DNA of 64,000 nt from Synechococcus sp. MIT S9220 (lineage in GTDB: Bacteria; Cyanobacteriota; Cyanobacteriia; PCC-6307; Cyanobiaceae), in assembly GCF_014304815.1 (NCBI RefSeq), contig NZ_CP047958.1:124001-188000 (forward strand), read 5' to 3'. This document shows positions 55,219-64,000 of the stretch, piece by piece; the first letter of the stretch is position 1, and the number at the start of each line of letters is the position of its first letter. Both the position numbers and the translations under genes were made by a program. Under the pieces are notes generated by a model. That model was given only the letters and a program-made list of their open reading frames with translations, did not search any database and had not been told where the DNA came from.

Positions 55219-56411
55219 CGAACTGACTTCAAAAGCGAGGAATAAGACAGAGTTGATCGTTCTCGTCCAAAGCGTTTTTCATAAAGTGAGCGTGCCCGTT
55301 TGCCCATATCTTGCACTTGTTGGGGATTCTTGCTGAGTTGAAGTAGTTTGTCAGCAAGTGCTTCGCTTTCGCCAGGTTCAACGACCAAACCAATGCCTGC
55401 TGTAAGTACGAGCTGTGCCAAGTCACAATTCTTTTTAGCTATAAGTAAGACCCCTTTCCCGCTGGCCAGGATTCCGTAGAATTTGCACGGTGCCATGCTG
55501 TTTTCGGCGCCTGGTATAAGGCCAATAACAGAGAGATCACATGCTCCGAGGCTGTATTTCAATGTGCTGCGGGGTTGATAGTGAAGCCGAATAACGTTAC
55601 TTAGTGAGTGAAACTTGCAATAGTTGTCGATTTGGGACTGTTTAGCACCTCCACCTATGAATATGAATTGCATAGGATTCGCATGCAAGATCACTGCAGC
55701 ATCAAGAAGTGTTTTCAGGTCATGCAAACGACCGAAATTCCCTGAGTATTGAACGGTGAAGCGATCTTGAAAACCATGTTGTATTGCAAATGGATTTTTG
55801 GCTAGGGGAATTGGTAGAGCTTTTTCGACCGCCCAATTGTGGATAACTGTTACTGATTCTGCTTGGCCCAAATTCTGCACTAGTTGTGTCTGCATAGAGT
55901 CACTCAGCACTACTGTTTTGGCGGCTTGTTTGCAAATCACATTCATTAACCATTGAAAGCTACTTGCGACCGGGCCTGAGGAAGGCAATAGCCCGCTTAT
56001 TACTGCTGTTTGTGGAAATAGATCTTGAAAAAGGAAAACGTATGGCATATTTTTCAGCTTGCGTAAAATAGTTCCTAGTAGGCCTATAAAGGGAGGGTTG
56101 GACACGATCAACACCACATCGCCTCGATTGCCATGTTTGAGGCACCAGATCAGGCTGCTTATCAAGAAGTAAGTCCCTTTCATGGCTTTGCCAATGACAC
56201 CATTGTTCGATTGGATGCTGCTGCTAAGGCGAATTACAGTTAGATCCTCCGTGGTGCTGTTTTCAGGTCCTCCAGTGGCTGTCAAGACAACCACCCGCCA
56301 ATTTTGTTTAACCAAACCGCTGGCCAAATCATTCATTAGTTGGGCTGTGGCCCCAGTACTGGGCTGGAAATGTTCGCTGACTAGTAGTACTCGTCTTTTA
56401 TTCAGAATCAC
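55215..56411 (-). CDS. GT4 family glycosyltransferase (WbuB/ colanic-type)
   Basis: A protein of 398 residues. The N-terminus has RVLLVSEHFQPSTGATAQLM, a segment common in L-fucosamine transferase-like enzymes of O-antigen clusters. The C-terminal domain has VQYSGNFGRLHDLKTLL and later MAPCKFYGILASGKGVLLIA with the nucleotide-binding region. It overlaps its neighbours by four bases on both sides, so it is in one coupled operon. Confidence 0.9.
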   Translation of the reverse strand: MILNKRRVLLVSEHFQPSTGATAQLMNDLASGLVKQNWRVVVLTATGGPENSTTEDLTVIRLSSSIQSNNGVIGKAMKGTYFLISSLIWCLKHGNRGDVVLIVSNPPFIGLLGTILRKLKNMPYVFLFQDLFPQTAVISGLLPSSGPVASSFQWLMNVICKQAAKTVVLSDSMQTQLVQNLGQAESVTVIHNWAVEKALPIPLAKNPFAIQHGFQDRFTVQYSGNFGRLHDLKTLLDAAVILHANPMQFIFIGGGAKQSQIDNYCKFHSLSNVIRLHYQPRSTLKYSLGACDLSVIGLIPGAENSMAPCKFYGILASGKGVLLIAKKNCDLAQLVLTAGIGLVVEPGESEALADKLLQLSKNPQQVQDMGKRARSLYEKRFGRERSTLSYSSLLKSVR

Positions 56412-57271
56412 AAGGCTTTGCCAGCGATCTGGCGTTTCTTTTCGATTACTTTAACGACGGTAATTAGGTCATACATTGCCATCATTAACGCGAATAGTAG
56501 ACCCTGCCATCCTTCGCGAAAGCCACCCTGAACCACATATTTTTGTAGGAATCGCAGTAGTGGTCTTATTGGCCAAACTCGTGAGCTAAGGATTCTCAGC
56601 TGCAGTCCCCGCTTGGTTCCAATGGCTTCTTTATCACGAGTCTGCAGGTAGGTAATAATCTGTTCCGCCTCCCAGCTTGCATAGCGAATGTGCCGATCTA
56701 GCCAGTCATCTATGCCTTTGCTGAAGGCGTAATGCTCGTAGGGAGTGGTGATGCGACCCACTTTGCCTCCAGCTGCAAAACTTTCCCAGACTCCGCCTTC
56801 AAAGTTCAGCTTTCCACGTTGAATCAGTCGTGGATGCCAGTTGGGGTATCCCTGTGTGTGTCTGAGCCAGCGTCCCATGAACCAGTATCGCGGTGTTAGT
56901 TCAAAGCCGTCAGGAGTACTTTCCCGTCGGATTGCATGCTGGATTGCTTGTCGACAGTCACTAGAGATTTCTTCATCCGCATCAATAAACAACACCCATT
57001 CGCTTCGAAGTCCTCCATATTTCAGAGCCCAGTTACGTTGTTCCGTGATGAGGAACCGACCTGGCTGGTAATGCTCAATCACCATGGCGCCAGATTGGAT
57101 TGCCACTTCTTGACTTCCGTCAGTGCTGCCTGAATCCACAATTAGTCTCTCATCACACCAAGTCAGAGAGGCCAGTGCGCGTGGAAGGTTAATAGCTTCA
57201 TTGAGACACAATACTACTCCTGCAATTGAGGGCGTAGTTGAGGTTTGGTGAGGTAGGTTTTGATTTGTCAT
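56408..57271 (-). CDS. Family 2 glycosyltransferase (WaaE-like)
   Basis: A protein of 287 residues. GVVLCLNEAINLPRALASL, VDSGSTDGSQEVA and VLFIDADEEIS are the GT2 motifs, and the whole is of the WaaE/KdtX type that adds beta-glucose to the inner core in other bacteria. A hydrophobic C-terminal part (YVVQGGFREGWQGLLFALMM) may attach it to the membrane. It overlaps the preceding gene by four bases. Confidence 0.9.
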   Translation of the reverse strand: MTNQNLPHQTSTTPSIAGVVLCLNEAINLPRALASLTWCDERLIVDSGSTDGSQEVAIQSGAMVIEHYQPGRFLITEQRNWALKYGGLRSEWVLFIDADEEISSDCRQAIQHAIRRESTPDGFELTPRYWFMGRWLRHTQGYPNWHPRLIQRGKLNFEGGVWESFAAGGKVGRITTPYEHYAFSKGIDDWLDRHIRYASWEAEQIITYLQTRDKEAIGTKRGLQLRILSSRVWPIRPLLRFLQKYVVQGGFREGWQGLLFALMMAMYDLITVVKVIEKKRQIAGKAL

Positions 57272-57296
57272 AGATAGAAGTATGAGTTCAGTACAC

Positions 57297-58487
57297 TCAG
57301 GTCTGATTGCGTGAGGTTTGGAGGATAGATTGGTAGATCTCCAGTGCTTGTTTACTCACGGCTTCGATGCTGTATCGCTGAGCAGTCCAAGCTGCTACCT
57401 GTGAGCCAGCACGCTGTGGGTTCCTGAGCCAATTCGCTAGCCAAGAACACCAAACATCGCGATTTCGCGGCATTATTCTTCCGAATCCAGGAGGAGCGTC
57501 TTTTTGCAAATCTGCACCGACGCCAGTTTTATCACTGATGGCTACTGCACAACCGCAGGCCAGAGCTTCAATTACTACGTTCCCGAAGTTTTCATGTCGG
57601 CTGGGAAGTAACAGTAGATCGGAGCTGTTGTAAATGGTAGATAATGCTGAGGAGGGTTGAATCGGCATGTTGTGAATTCTGCTGTATAGACCTGCTGACA
57701 TTAGTTTCTGTAGCAGTGCTTTGCCACTGCCATCATCATCTTGGCCAACTAATAAAAGTTCCCATGAATATTCTTTTAGGTTGTTCAGTATCGACGGAAG
57801 TAGATCGAGCCCTTTTTTGTGATGCTGACGGCCGCAGATCAGCAGCAACGGCGTCTCCAAACTTATTCCAAGTTTGGCTCTAAACGCAATCCTAGCCTCA
57901 GCATTCACCTGGAGTTCAGTCAGGTCCAATGGATTGGGCAATACCATACGTGGCGCGTGAAGCCCAAGACCATTAAGCTCGTTGTCTTCTTGGTATGTGG
58001 TTACGTGTAGAGCAGTCGTCCTTTGCAACCAAGGACGCTCGCGCAAGAGGTAATAAGGATATTTTTTCCACCATTTCTGCCTTCGGGAATATGGCCCAAG
58101 TGCACCACGCAGGCTTTGTATTAATGGAATCTTTTGTTTCCACGCATGGCGTTGAATTGTAATCCCTATTGGTTGCCAGATTGCACTGAGATGAATAAGG
58201 TCAACGTTGGTGAGAATCTGAGGGAGAGCAATCTCAAGTGCTTTCGATTTTATCGTTCCTTTGGGATGGTCCACTGGGAAGTACGTCACCTCAACCCCAC
58301 GTAACATGACAGGCTTTCCCAATTGACTCTTTGGTAGTTCGGGTAAACCAGCGTTGGTTGTGATCACGTTTATTTGGTGCCCTTCAGCAGCTAGACCTTC
58401 ACATAGTCTGCTGACGCTGAGCACTGGGCCACCGAAGTGCCATGCTGGTGCATATACTGGAATTGCATGTGTGATTCTTAATTGCAT
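57297..58487 (-). CDS. GT4 family glycosyltransferase
   Basis: A protein of 396 residues. The N-terminal segment HFGGPVLSVSRLCEGLA is the usual GT4 acceptor loop, and the C-terminal domain has LLICGRQHHKKGLDLLP and LPSRHENFGNVVIEALACG. The gene lies 25 bases upstream of the WaaE-like gene and 23 bases downstream of the flippase-like gene on the same strand. Confidence 0.92.
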   Translation of the reverse strand: MQLRITHAIPVYAPAWHFGGPVLSVSRLCEGLAAEGHQINVITTNAGLPELPKSQLGKPVMLRGVEVTYFPVDHPKGTIKSKALEIALPQILTNVDLIHLSAIWQPIGITIQRHAWKQKIPLIQSLRGALGPYSRRQKWWKKYPYYLLRERPWLQRTTALHVTTYQEDNELNGLGLHAPRMVLPNPLDLTELQVNAEARIAFRAKLGISLETPLLLICGRQHHKKGLDLLPSILNNLKEYSWELLLVGQDDDGSGKALLQKLMSAGLYSRIHNMPIQPSSALSTIYNSSDLLLLPSRHENFGNVVIEALACGCAVAISDKTGVGADLQKDAPPGFGRIMPRNRDVWCSWLANWLRNPQRAGSQVAAWTAQRYSIEAVSKQALEIYQSILQTSRNQT

Positions 58488-58510
58488 GATTTAAAGTACC
58501 TATGATTTCA

Positions 58511-59935
58511 TTAGCTTTGCAGAGATCTTGGCCTTAAGCTTACGATAAATTTGTGATTAAGCACAATTGCTGTTGCAATGCAAATTATTAACCCTACGGT
58601 TTCGATTATGTTATTCATGGGGCTGAAGCATGTTAAGAGTAGAAAGGCTGAAATGCAAATTTGGGGGATGATTGGCGTGTCATCAGGGAATAGTTTATGT
58701 CTTAAAAAGTAAGGAAGACAAAGGACAATGATTAAAGGGCTTATAAGTCCAATGCTTGCATAGCTTACGAGTCCAGAAGTAGGATGTATTATTGTGATTG
58801 AAATAAATGCCGAAATAATTAAGCTCCCTATCTGTGTCAATGAAAGTTTTAGAAGAGAGCTTGTTGCGAATGGTCGCTGCATTGGTATTTGACTTAATCC
58901 CTGTAGGGCCGCAGCTGCTACCATGATCCGAGCAATAGAAAGTGCACTCTCGGCTGGACCTTGGCCGAAGATTAATGGCAGAAGGCGTGCATCGCTGAGT
59001 GCATAAAAGCAATAAATTATAATTGATAATATCCAGCATGCTTGAAAGGATTTTTGATGAAGCATTTTTCCTGATTGCTTGTCTTGACTAGATTTTATTA
59101 GAAGAATTGGGATCAACGAGGTGCCTATAATGCCCACTAGTTGTGCGCAAATCTGTGCAACTCTTAGGCCGTCTAATCTCTCAATCCCCTCGCTGCTTAT
59201 AATTTCCATAAGTAATGGCCAGAGAATTAAATTGCTGACGAGCGGAACACTGAAGAAGGGAATTCCTTTCTTCAGAAGTTTAATTATGTCTCGCCATGAA
59301 AACAGCTTTAAAAATTCTAGATATTCAAAGTTACTAAATATATCTTTGAAAAGACTTATTGCAACAAAATTATTGATTATACAGGTGACGCATAGTCCTC
59401 CTATTACTCCTATCACCCCAAAGCTCAGGGCTCCGATCAATGGAATGAGTCCTTTTGCAAGGGACAGCCACACATCACGCAGAAATACTGATTTAAACTT
59501 TCCTTCTGCCAAGTGAATGCTCCATATTATCTCCGAAAGAGAATCTCCATATAAATAAATTATCCCTAGCAATACAAATAATCCGGTGGCACCATCTTGG
59601 ATTGCCTCTGACGCAGGATTTTGTGCTACTTGTAAAAGTACTATTCCTGCAATTATTAGTGAGACAAGTGAGCTGAAGACTATATATGTAACTGTTAGTC
59701 TTGATTTTGATTCAGTATTTGTTCTATTCGGCAGCAGTATTGAGTAAGCATAGTTTGTGCCCATTCTTCCTAGTGAGCACACCATTTGTGCAGCAGTAAT
59801 TAAGAGCGTAAAGTATCCAATGATTTCGGGAGATGCAAATCTTATAAATGTAATTGATAAGCAAAAGTTAATTGCCTTCGTGAAGACTTGTGTTCCAAAT
59901 GACAAATATGCTGTCCGTTTTATTGAGCTTTGCAT
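58511..59935 (-). CDS. Polysaccharide flippase (Wzx-like)
   Basis: A protein of 474 residues with about twelve hydrophobic spans and no soluble domain, the architecture of the MOP/Wzx superfamily. The start, AYLSFGTQVFTKAINFCLSI, and the span pattern agree. It would carry undecaprenyl-pyrophosphate-linked repeat units to the periplasm. It lies in the same run of minus-strand genes as the glycosyltransferases. The family has low sequence conservation, so the call rests on architecture and position. Confidence 0.83.
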   Translation of the reverse strand: MQSSIKRTAYLSFGTQVFTKAINFCLSITFIRFASPEIIGYFTLLITAAQMVCSLGRMGTNYAYSILLPNRTNTESKSRLTVTYIVFSSLVSLIIAGIVLLQVAQNPASEAIQDGATGLFVLLGIIYLYGDSLSEIIWSIHLAEGKFKSVFLRDVWLSLAKGLIPLIGALSFGVIGVIGGLCVTCIINNFVAISLFKDIFSNFEYLEFLKLFSWRDIIKLLKKGIPFFSVPLVSNLILWPLLMEIISSEGIERLDGLRVAQICAQLVGIIGTSLIPILLIKSSQDKQSGKMLHQKSFQACWILSIIIYCFYALSDARLLPLIFGQGPAESALSIARIMVAAAALQGLSQIPMQRPFATSSLLKLSLTQIGSLIISAFISITIIHPTSGLVSYASIGLISPLIIVLCLPYFLRHKLFPDDTPIIPQICISAFLLLTCFSPMNNIIETVGLIICIATAIVLNHKFIVSLRPRSLQS

Positions 59936-59940
59936 TGAGT

Positions 59941-61089
59941 TTAATTCTCCATTGGGAAGCCACTCGTTGGTTCAATCACTGTTGTTGGATCTATCGGATA
60001 TTTTTGACTCTGGCTCAGTCTGGCGCGCAATGAACGCTGTATGCGACGTTTAAAAATCAGGGCTTTGTCTTGAATGCTGAAGTCCGGTGTGCAAACCTGA
60101 CTTATATTTTTGGCAAAGACTTCCTGGAATATGGGAGCAATTGTCTCCTGCCGATATGGTAAGCAAGTTTGTTGACGATCTGATGTGGACCAGTCTCTAG
60201 GATCAAAAGCTAATAATTTTTTTTCTAGCTCTCTTGCTGTTGAGAAATTGAGTACTTCTGGACAGAATTTCTCCAGGTGATGGCGCTCAGGGGCATGTCT
60301 CCAAGCAAAGATAGGTTTGTTCGCTGCAGCATATTCAGCACATGCCAAGCCAAATGTTTCTCCCTGAGCTCTTCCGTGCAACATCGCATCACATGCATTA
60401 ATGAATGATGATTTCTCATCTAGATTATTAGTTCCAGGTAAAAATAGTGATTGTTTGTTGTTTGTGAATTTTCTGTGATTTAAGGCCACAAAAAATAGGC
60501 TTGGGTTTTTATGGAGTGCCCTTTCTAGGCCATCTCTTGCCGGTTTGAGATCGAAAGTATGAGTGCCTCCCATGCTTCCTATGATAATTGAATTTTGTGG
60601 GATATTGTATTGCTTTAGCCAAGATTTTCGACTCACTAGGTTTTTTGTCGGGAAATTAACTATATGTGGTACAAACGGAATATTGTAATTAAAAGACTCT
60701 TTGGCGAGCCAATCTGAGATGCATGCATATTTGTTGCCGTGAATGTCATTCATTTTGCTTGGGAATACTGCATGAATCCACAATTGCGGAGTAATGTTTG
60801 CAAATTTCTTATCTTTCACTCCGGATGTCATCACGTAAAGTGCATCAATGCCTGAATTTACGAGTAATGAATCTAATTGCTCCTTATCTCTATACCGCAG
60901 TACTTCTATATCTTCTATCGTTTTTACACTATTGGGGTCATCTTGATCTTTGATCCATGGCGTTTGCCCTTCACTTTTGACAATTACACTTTCTTGCTTT
61001 AATTCTTCCCTCCACATTCGAGCATACGACAGCGTGGCAACTGTCACTCCTCTCAGCGATAAGGAATCGCAGTGGAACCCAACTTTCAT
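59941..61089 (-). CDS. GT-B-type glycosyltransferase
   Basis: A protein of 382 residues. The C-terminal part shows AMLHGRAQGETFGLACAEYA, a donor-binding loop with the E-x-FG-x-x-x-x-E pattern. The N-terminal part begins VGFHCDSLSLRGVTVATLSY. It is A+T-rich and has only six bases between it and the flippase-like gene. Its sugar is unknown. Confidence 0.82.
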   Translation of the reverse strand: MKVGFHCDSLSLRGVTVATLSYARMWREELKQESVIVKSEGQTPWIKDQDDPNSVKTIEDIEVLRYRDKEQLDSLLVNSGIDALYVMTSGVKDKKFANITPQLWIHAVFPSKMNDIHGNKYACISDWLAKESFNYNIPFVPHIVNFPTKNLVSRKSWLKQYNIPQNSIIIGSMGGTHTFDLKPARDGLERALHKNPSLFFVALNHRKFTNNKQSLFLPGTNNLDEKSSFINACDAMLHGRAQGETFGLACAEYAAANKPIFAWRHAPERHHLEKFCPEVLNFSTARELEKKLLAFDPRDWSTSDRQQTCLPYRQETIAPIFQEVFAKNISQVCTPDFSIQDKALIFKRRIQRSLRARLSQSQKYPIDPTTVIEPTSGFPMEN

Positions 61090-61212
61090 GTACTCACAAC
61101 TCTTTTGTCAATTCTACATCTCAGCTGTTCATATACTTTTCATGTTTGTGTAAATCGTGAAAGTAGTGATCTGTTAATTAACTAGCTCTTTCCCCTGAGT
61201 TTAATACGACGC

Positions 61213-61932
61213 TTAATGTCGACTATGTATATTTCTTTTGCGAGCTAAAAGATGAATTTCATACCCGAATAAATTTGGACGCCTATTAGTTGCTTGGTGG
61301 TCCAACCATTTGCACATTCGATTTGGAAGCACACTGCGAATGGGGCCAAGGATACTCCCTCCTACAGCCCAATTATCTAGCAACGCTAGTTCGGTGCACT
61401 CACTAACGAGCTCTATAGCTGACCAATAAGAGAAGAATCTGAGGTGAGTCCGATCAAGTATACCATCATTTTGATATTGAAATTTTCCCCTTGCAATTTG
61501 CATTCTTGTCCTCCAATGGCAAATATTCGGAAGTGCAATTAAAATTTTCCCGTTAGGCGATAATAAATTGCATATGCCATTTAGGACATTTAGTGGATCT
61601 TGGGTGTGCTCTAGTACGTGGCTTAGTAATATTAAGTCGTATTTTAAATCCTCTAACCCTGATTTTTGACGTTCTTTCTTGTTGTTTATATTGTTAAGAT
61701 CAAAAATAAAAGTCTCTTGCGTGAGCTTCTTGAGCTCTAACGACTCCTGCCGTGAGCAAGTTATAGCTGCTGTTAACGCGTATGGGTGAATCCGTTGAAA
61801 TTCCTTTAGGTTGTTGCCTGTGCCAGCACCAACATCAAGAAAGTTATGTACATTCAGTCCAGTTGTACGTTCGATTAGGCTTCGATTGGGAGGCGATGAA
61901 TAGATATCACCTTGATTAAGTGCTCTATTCAT
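61213..61932 (-). CDS. Class I SAM-dependent methyltransferase
   Basis: A protein of 239 residues. Motif I is NFLDVGAGTGNNLKEF, motif II/III is YDLILLSHVLEHTQDPLNVL, and LSPNGKILIALPNI follows. Start ATG 61932 overlaps the end of the upstream gene by eight bases. The type often methylates sugars or lipid-linked glycans. It ends 123 bases before the next gene downstream. Confidence 0.88.
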   Translation of the reverse strand: MNRALNQGDIYSSPPNRSLIERTTGLNVHNFLDVGAGTGNNLKEFQRIHPYALTAAITCSRQESLELKKLTQETFIFDLNNINNKKERQKSGLEDLKYDLILLSHVLEHTQDPLNVLNGICNLLSPNGKILIALPNICHWRTRMQIARGKFQYQNDGILDRTHLRFFSYWSAIELVSECTELALLDNWAVGGSILGPIRSVLPNRMCKWLDHQATNRRPNLFGYEIHLLARKRNIHSRH

Positions 61933-62965
61933 AAGTTGCTGATTTGAGCATCTCCTCCGCACTCTTTATGGTTGTTTTGTTTTTAATCCAATCGTGGCTT
62001 TCGCCCAAAAGTTTATAGTATTCATTATCGCTAATTTGTTTTATTCGCGACTCTAAATCCTTGACATTCTCGTAGAGAATACAATTATTTTCATTTAGTC
62101 CATGTGGCGCTGATCTACTGGGTTTTTTCATTAGTTCACGAAAGCATGGAACTGTTCCAGCTGCTGCGATTTCGTAGTGTCGTAGGCAATCCCAGCCTGC
62201 CCTTTTTGTAGTGATTCCAAATCGAGCTAACGCTAGGTCGTCATAATATTCTTTCTGACTTTTGAATGCATAGTCAGATTGTCCGCATTTAAAGTACTCT
62301 CTGACTTCTTTATCTACTATATGTGCTTGAAACTGGTTTGTTTTATTACTTGGCTTTGGCTCTCTTATCCACTCTTTAGGAATTGAAAAACCGCATTCTT
62401 TAGGATTCATTTTTCCAAGGGAAAGACGTTTTCTCAACTTCATCCGTAGCGGACTAGGTATGATCATCTCTATCGAGCTTTGTGGTAAACTGTTATCAAT
62501 TTCTCGCTTAAAGTAGTTTTTGTACTGTGAAGAATTAACGCCGAAGTCTGAAGGCTTGAAGCCATGCTCTTTAAGCTTGCTTCCGCTAAATGGGTAGATT
62601 CGCGCGTCATCATCACCATCTAAAATGATTAGTTTTGTATTTTCATGATTTATTGATTTTGTTATTTTAGACAGCAATGTAAACTGTCTCCAGATATTCG
62701 CAATAATTACAATGTCAAACCATCCAGATTCTAATCTTTTCCATATAAGGGCTCTATCAATCTTTCTATCTGGTAACAATCCATATAGTGTAAATCCATG
62801 CCCATATATTTCTTTCTTTAGTGAGCTTGACACTGCATTATTATATAAGATTTCTTTCTTTGGGTAATCGACGATTGTGTGCTTACCCATGCTGACTAAT
62901 CCGTGCAGAATCGAGTCCGCTAAGTAATCTTCTCTATCATCCGTTAAGAATAATATTTTAAGCAT
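61925..62965 (-). CDS. Putative glycosyltransferase (CgeB-like)
   Basis: A protein of 346 residues. The first part has MLKILFLTDDREDYLADSIL and LIILDGDDDARIY; the second has ITTKRAGWDCLRHYEIAAAG, like the donor-site loop of CgeB/YkvP-type glycosyltransferases. No classic GT4 signature is present, so the assignment is tentative. It lies between two methyltransferase genes and is coupled to the next by an overlap of eight bases. Confidence 0.65.
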   Translation of the reverse strand: MLKILFLTDDREDYLADSILHGLVSMGKHTIVDYPKKEILYNNAVSSSLKKEIYGHGFTLYGLLPDRKIDRALIWKRLESGWFDIVIIANIWRQFTLLSKITKSINHENTKLIILDGDDDARIYPFSGSKLKEHGFKPSDFGVNSSQYKNYFKREIDNSLPQSSIEMIIPSPLRMKLRKRLSLGKMNPKECGFSIPKEWIREPKPSNKTNQFQAHIVDKEVREYFKCGQSDYAFKSQKEYYDDLALARFGITTKRAGWDCLRHYEIAAAGTVPCFRELMKKPSRSAPHGLNENNCILYENVKDLESRIKQISDNEYYKLLGESHDWIKNKTTIKSAEEMLKSATYE

Positions 62966-62976
62966 ATTGCGTTGTT

Positions 62977-63672
62977 TTAGTTTACTTTTTCGAATACAAA
63001 TATACTGCCCATACTCCAGAATTGTGAAGTGCTTAGTAATTTCAATACGAGTAGGCCTGGTTGGATCAATCTATTTTTTGAAACCAAGGGCCTTAACCAC
63101 TCTTCTTTTAAAGTAAAATTGTGTTTTCTAGCTGTTTGACTAAGTAGTATTTTCGCCTTGGCTATATTGATCAAGTATTGATGCTTAAATCCTTCTGGTT
63201 GTCCAATTAGGTCAAGAGAGTGAGCTGGATGCTCTTTCCCCATTAACAGCCTTAATCTGTCAAGAAAAAACAACTCATTTGGAAGACTTACGATAGAATA
63301 GCGCTTTGATCTCTTCAGAGCCTTTTCAAATAGATCCGTGAATTTTGCAGTATGTTCTAATACGTCAAGCATTAGACTAGCATCAGCTTTATTGCTATTT
63401 AGGATGGACTGATCTAAATTTTTTGGATTGCTATATGTAATCCTGACATCTTCTTTGTTCTGTTCGTAAATCGCTGCATTGCTTAGATCAATCCCTTGAT
63501 AAATACAATTTTCAGGCATTAGCTTGCCAACAATGCCATCTCCGCAGCCGATGTCTAATATTGAGTTGATTTCTGAGAGCTCTGGTAATATCTCTGTGGC
63601 TATTAACGCAGCTAATCTTTCATCTGACCGATGCGGGAGGACTTTGATTGAGTTTTTTCTGGTGGTTGTCAT
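62977..63672 (-). CDS. Class I SAM-dependent methyltransferase
   Basis: A protein of 231 residues. Motif I is SILDIGCGDGIVGKLM, with an acidic residue following in GIDLSNAAIY, and ADASLMLDVLEHTAKFTD is the motif for the catalytic region. It overlaps the start of the preceding gene by four bases. Like the other two methyltransferases in the window, its acceptor cannot be predicted. Confidence 0.87.
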   Translation of the reverse strand: MTTTRKNSIKVLPHRSDERLAALIATEILPELSEINSILDIGCGDGIVGKLMPENCIYQGIDLSNAAIYEQNKEDVRITYSNPKNLDQSILNSNKADASLMLDVLEHTAKFTDLFEKALKRSKRYSIVSLPNELFFLDRLRLLMGKEHPAHSLDLIGQPEGFKHQYLINIAKAKILLSQTARKHNFTLKEEWLRPLVSKNRLIQPGLLVLKLLSTSQFWSMGSIFVFEKVN

Positions 63673-64000
63673 GTTTTTTTAAATCGTTTTGCAATCAGTT
63701 GTGTCAATAATATTACAAAAATATATTTTGGTAAATCCCACATCCAAAGCCAAGCGGTTTCCCCAACGCTACCTGCCGGATACAGGGATAGGAATGTCGC
63801 TGGGAAGACGAGTAGTAATATCTGCCATGTTGAATCCCATTTTGCGTTTCTGTACCAAATGCTGCTCAGCATCCGGTATGAAATAGCTGCGATGGTTGAA
63901 CCGATGATTACCCAGAGCCATCCACCTCTCCAATAAAGATCACCTCCTAGAGAGATGCAATTGAAGGAATTGTAATTCATGCTTTCTGCCTCACGGCGAG
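63669..64000 (-). CDS. C-terminal part of a polymerase-like membrane protein (cut by window edge)
   Basis: The frame is open from the stop at 63669 to the right edge of the window, giving at least 110 residues. An internal ATG at 63980 would give 103 residues, but the sequence reads on in frame through base 64000 (REAES before the Met), so this is more likely the end of a larger protein. Several hydrophobic spans are visible (LWVIIGSTIAAISYRML, ILLLVFPATFLSLY, YIFVILLTQLIA). The GGDLYWRGGWLWV segment resembles the C-terminal loop of O-antigen polymerases. The next gene overlaps its stop by four bases. Confidence 0.6.
   Translation of the reverse strand, partial: RREAESMNYNSFNCISLGGDLYWRGGWLWVIIGSTIAAISYRMLSSIWYRNAKWDSTWQILLLVFPATFLSLYPAGSVGETAWLWMWDLPKYIFVILLTQLIAKRFKKT

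Overview
The window reads as part of a marine picocyanobacterial chromosome, most likely a Synechococcus of the open-ocean/coastal clade. The support is psaC (photosystem I iron-sulfur subunit), the cyanobacterial NDH-1 subunit ndhS, a biliverdin-forming heme oxygenase, a cyanobacterial-type RNase P RNA, a Calvin-cycle transketolase and glycogen phosphorylase, all packed tightly in moderately GC-rich DNA. Species was not determined, and no database search was possible.

Layout. 1-773: end of thiC. 774-6290: an A+T-rich block of glycan genes (small EamA/EmrE-like membrane protein, methyltransferase, polyprenyl-phosphate-sugar-type GT2, a large multi-membrane-span protein, then a UDP-xylose-synthase-like epimerase). 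6320-14457: a core block of tkt, fabF, acpP, psaC, glmS, a manC-type enzyme and rimM. 14460-18580: a dTDP-rhamnose cassette (rmlA-C-D-B, minus strand) flanked by a partial duplication of the ndhS 5' region. 18587-24454: ndhS plus a voltage-gated K+ channel, rnc, rnpB, tRNA-Arg(CCU), two small unknowns, glgP. 24644-29779: CPA2 antiporter, small membrane protein, alpha/beta hydrolase, hexose-phosphate mutarotase-like protein, DUF1537 kinase. 29790-32787: an FMN alpha-hydroxyacid oxidase and a quinone-type D-lactate dehydrogenase. 32860-37887: icd, a GtrB-type polyprenyl-phosphate glycosyltransferase, a GtrA-ChbG fusion, an unknown, and heme oxygenase. 37884-64000: a long, more A+T-rich surface-polysaccharide region, interrupted only by the tRNA nucleotidyltransferase gene cca.

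How the genes work together. About half of the window makes or decorates cell-surface glycans. Precursors come from glmS (GlcN-6-P), manC (GDP-mannose), rmlABCD (dTDP-L-rhamnose) and the UXS-like enzyme (UDP-xylose). Assembly would use the polyprenyl glycosylphosphotransferase at 49580, many GT2/GT4 enzymes, a Wzx-like flippase (58511), a ligase/polymerase-like protein (42841), the end of a second polymerase-like protein at the right edge, and an MsbA-like ABC exporter (39038). Decoration would use a carbamoyltransferase with its SxtJ and DUF5989 small partners, two SGNH hydrolases and several methyltransferases.

The items most worth a second look are the GtrA-ChbG/YdjC fusion facing a GtrB-type synthase (possible amino-sugar lipid carrier pathway), the ndhS/K+ channel gene pair, the carbamoyltransferase-SxtJ-DUF5989-SGNH module including a 53-residue gene, and the duplicated ndhS fragment that marks the insertion point of the rml cassette. 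No transposase, integrase, CRISPR array or prophage gene was recognised.
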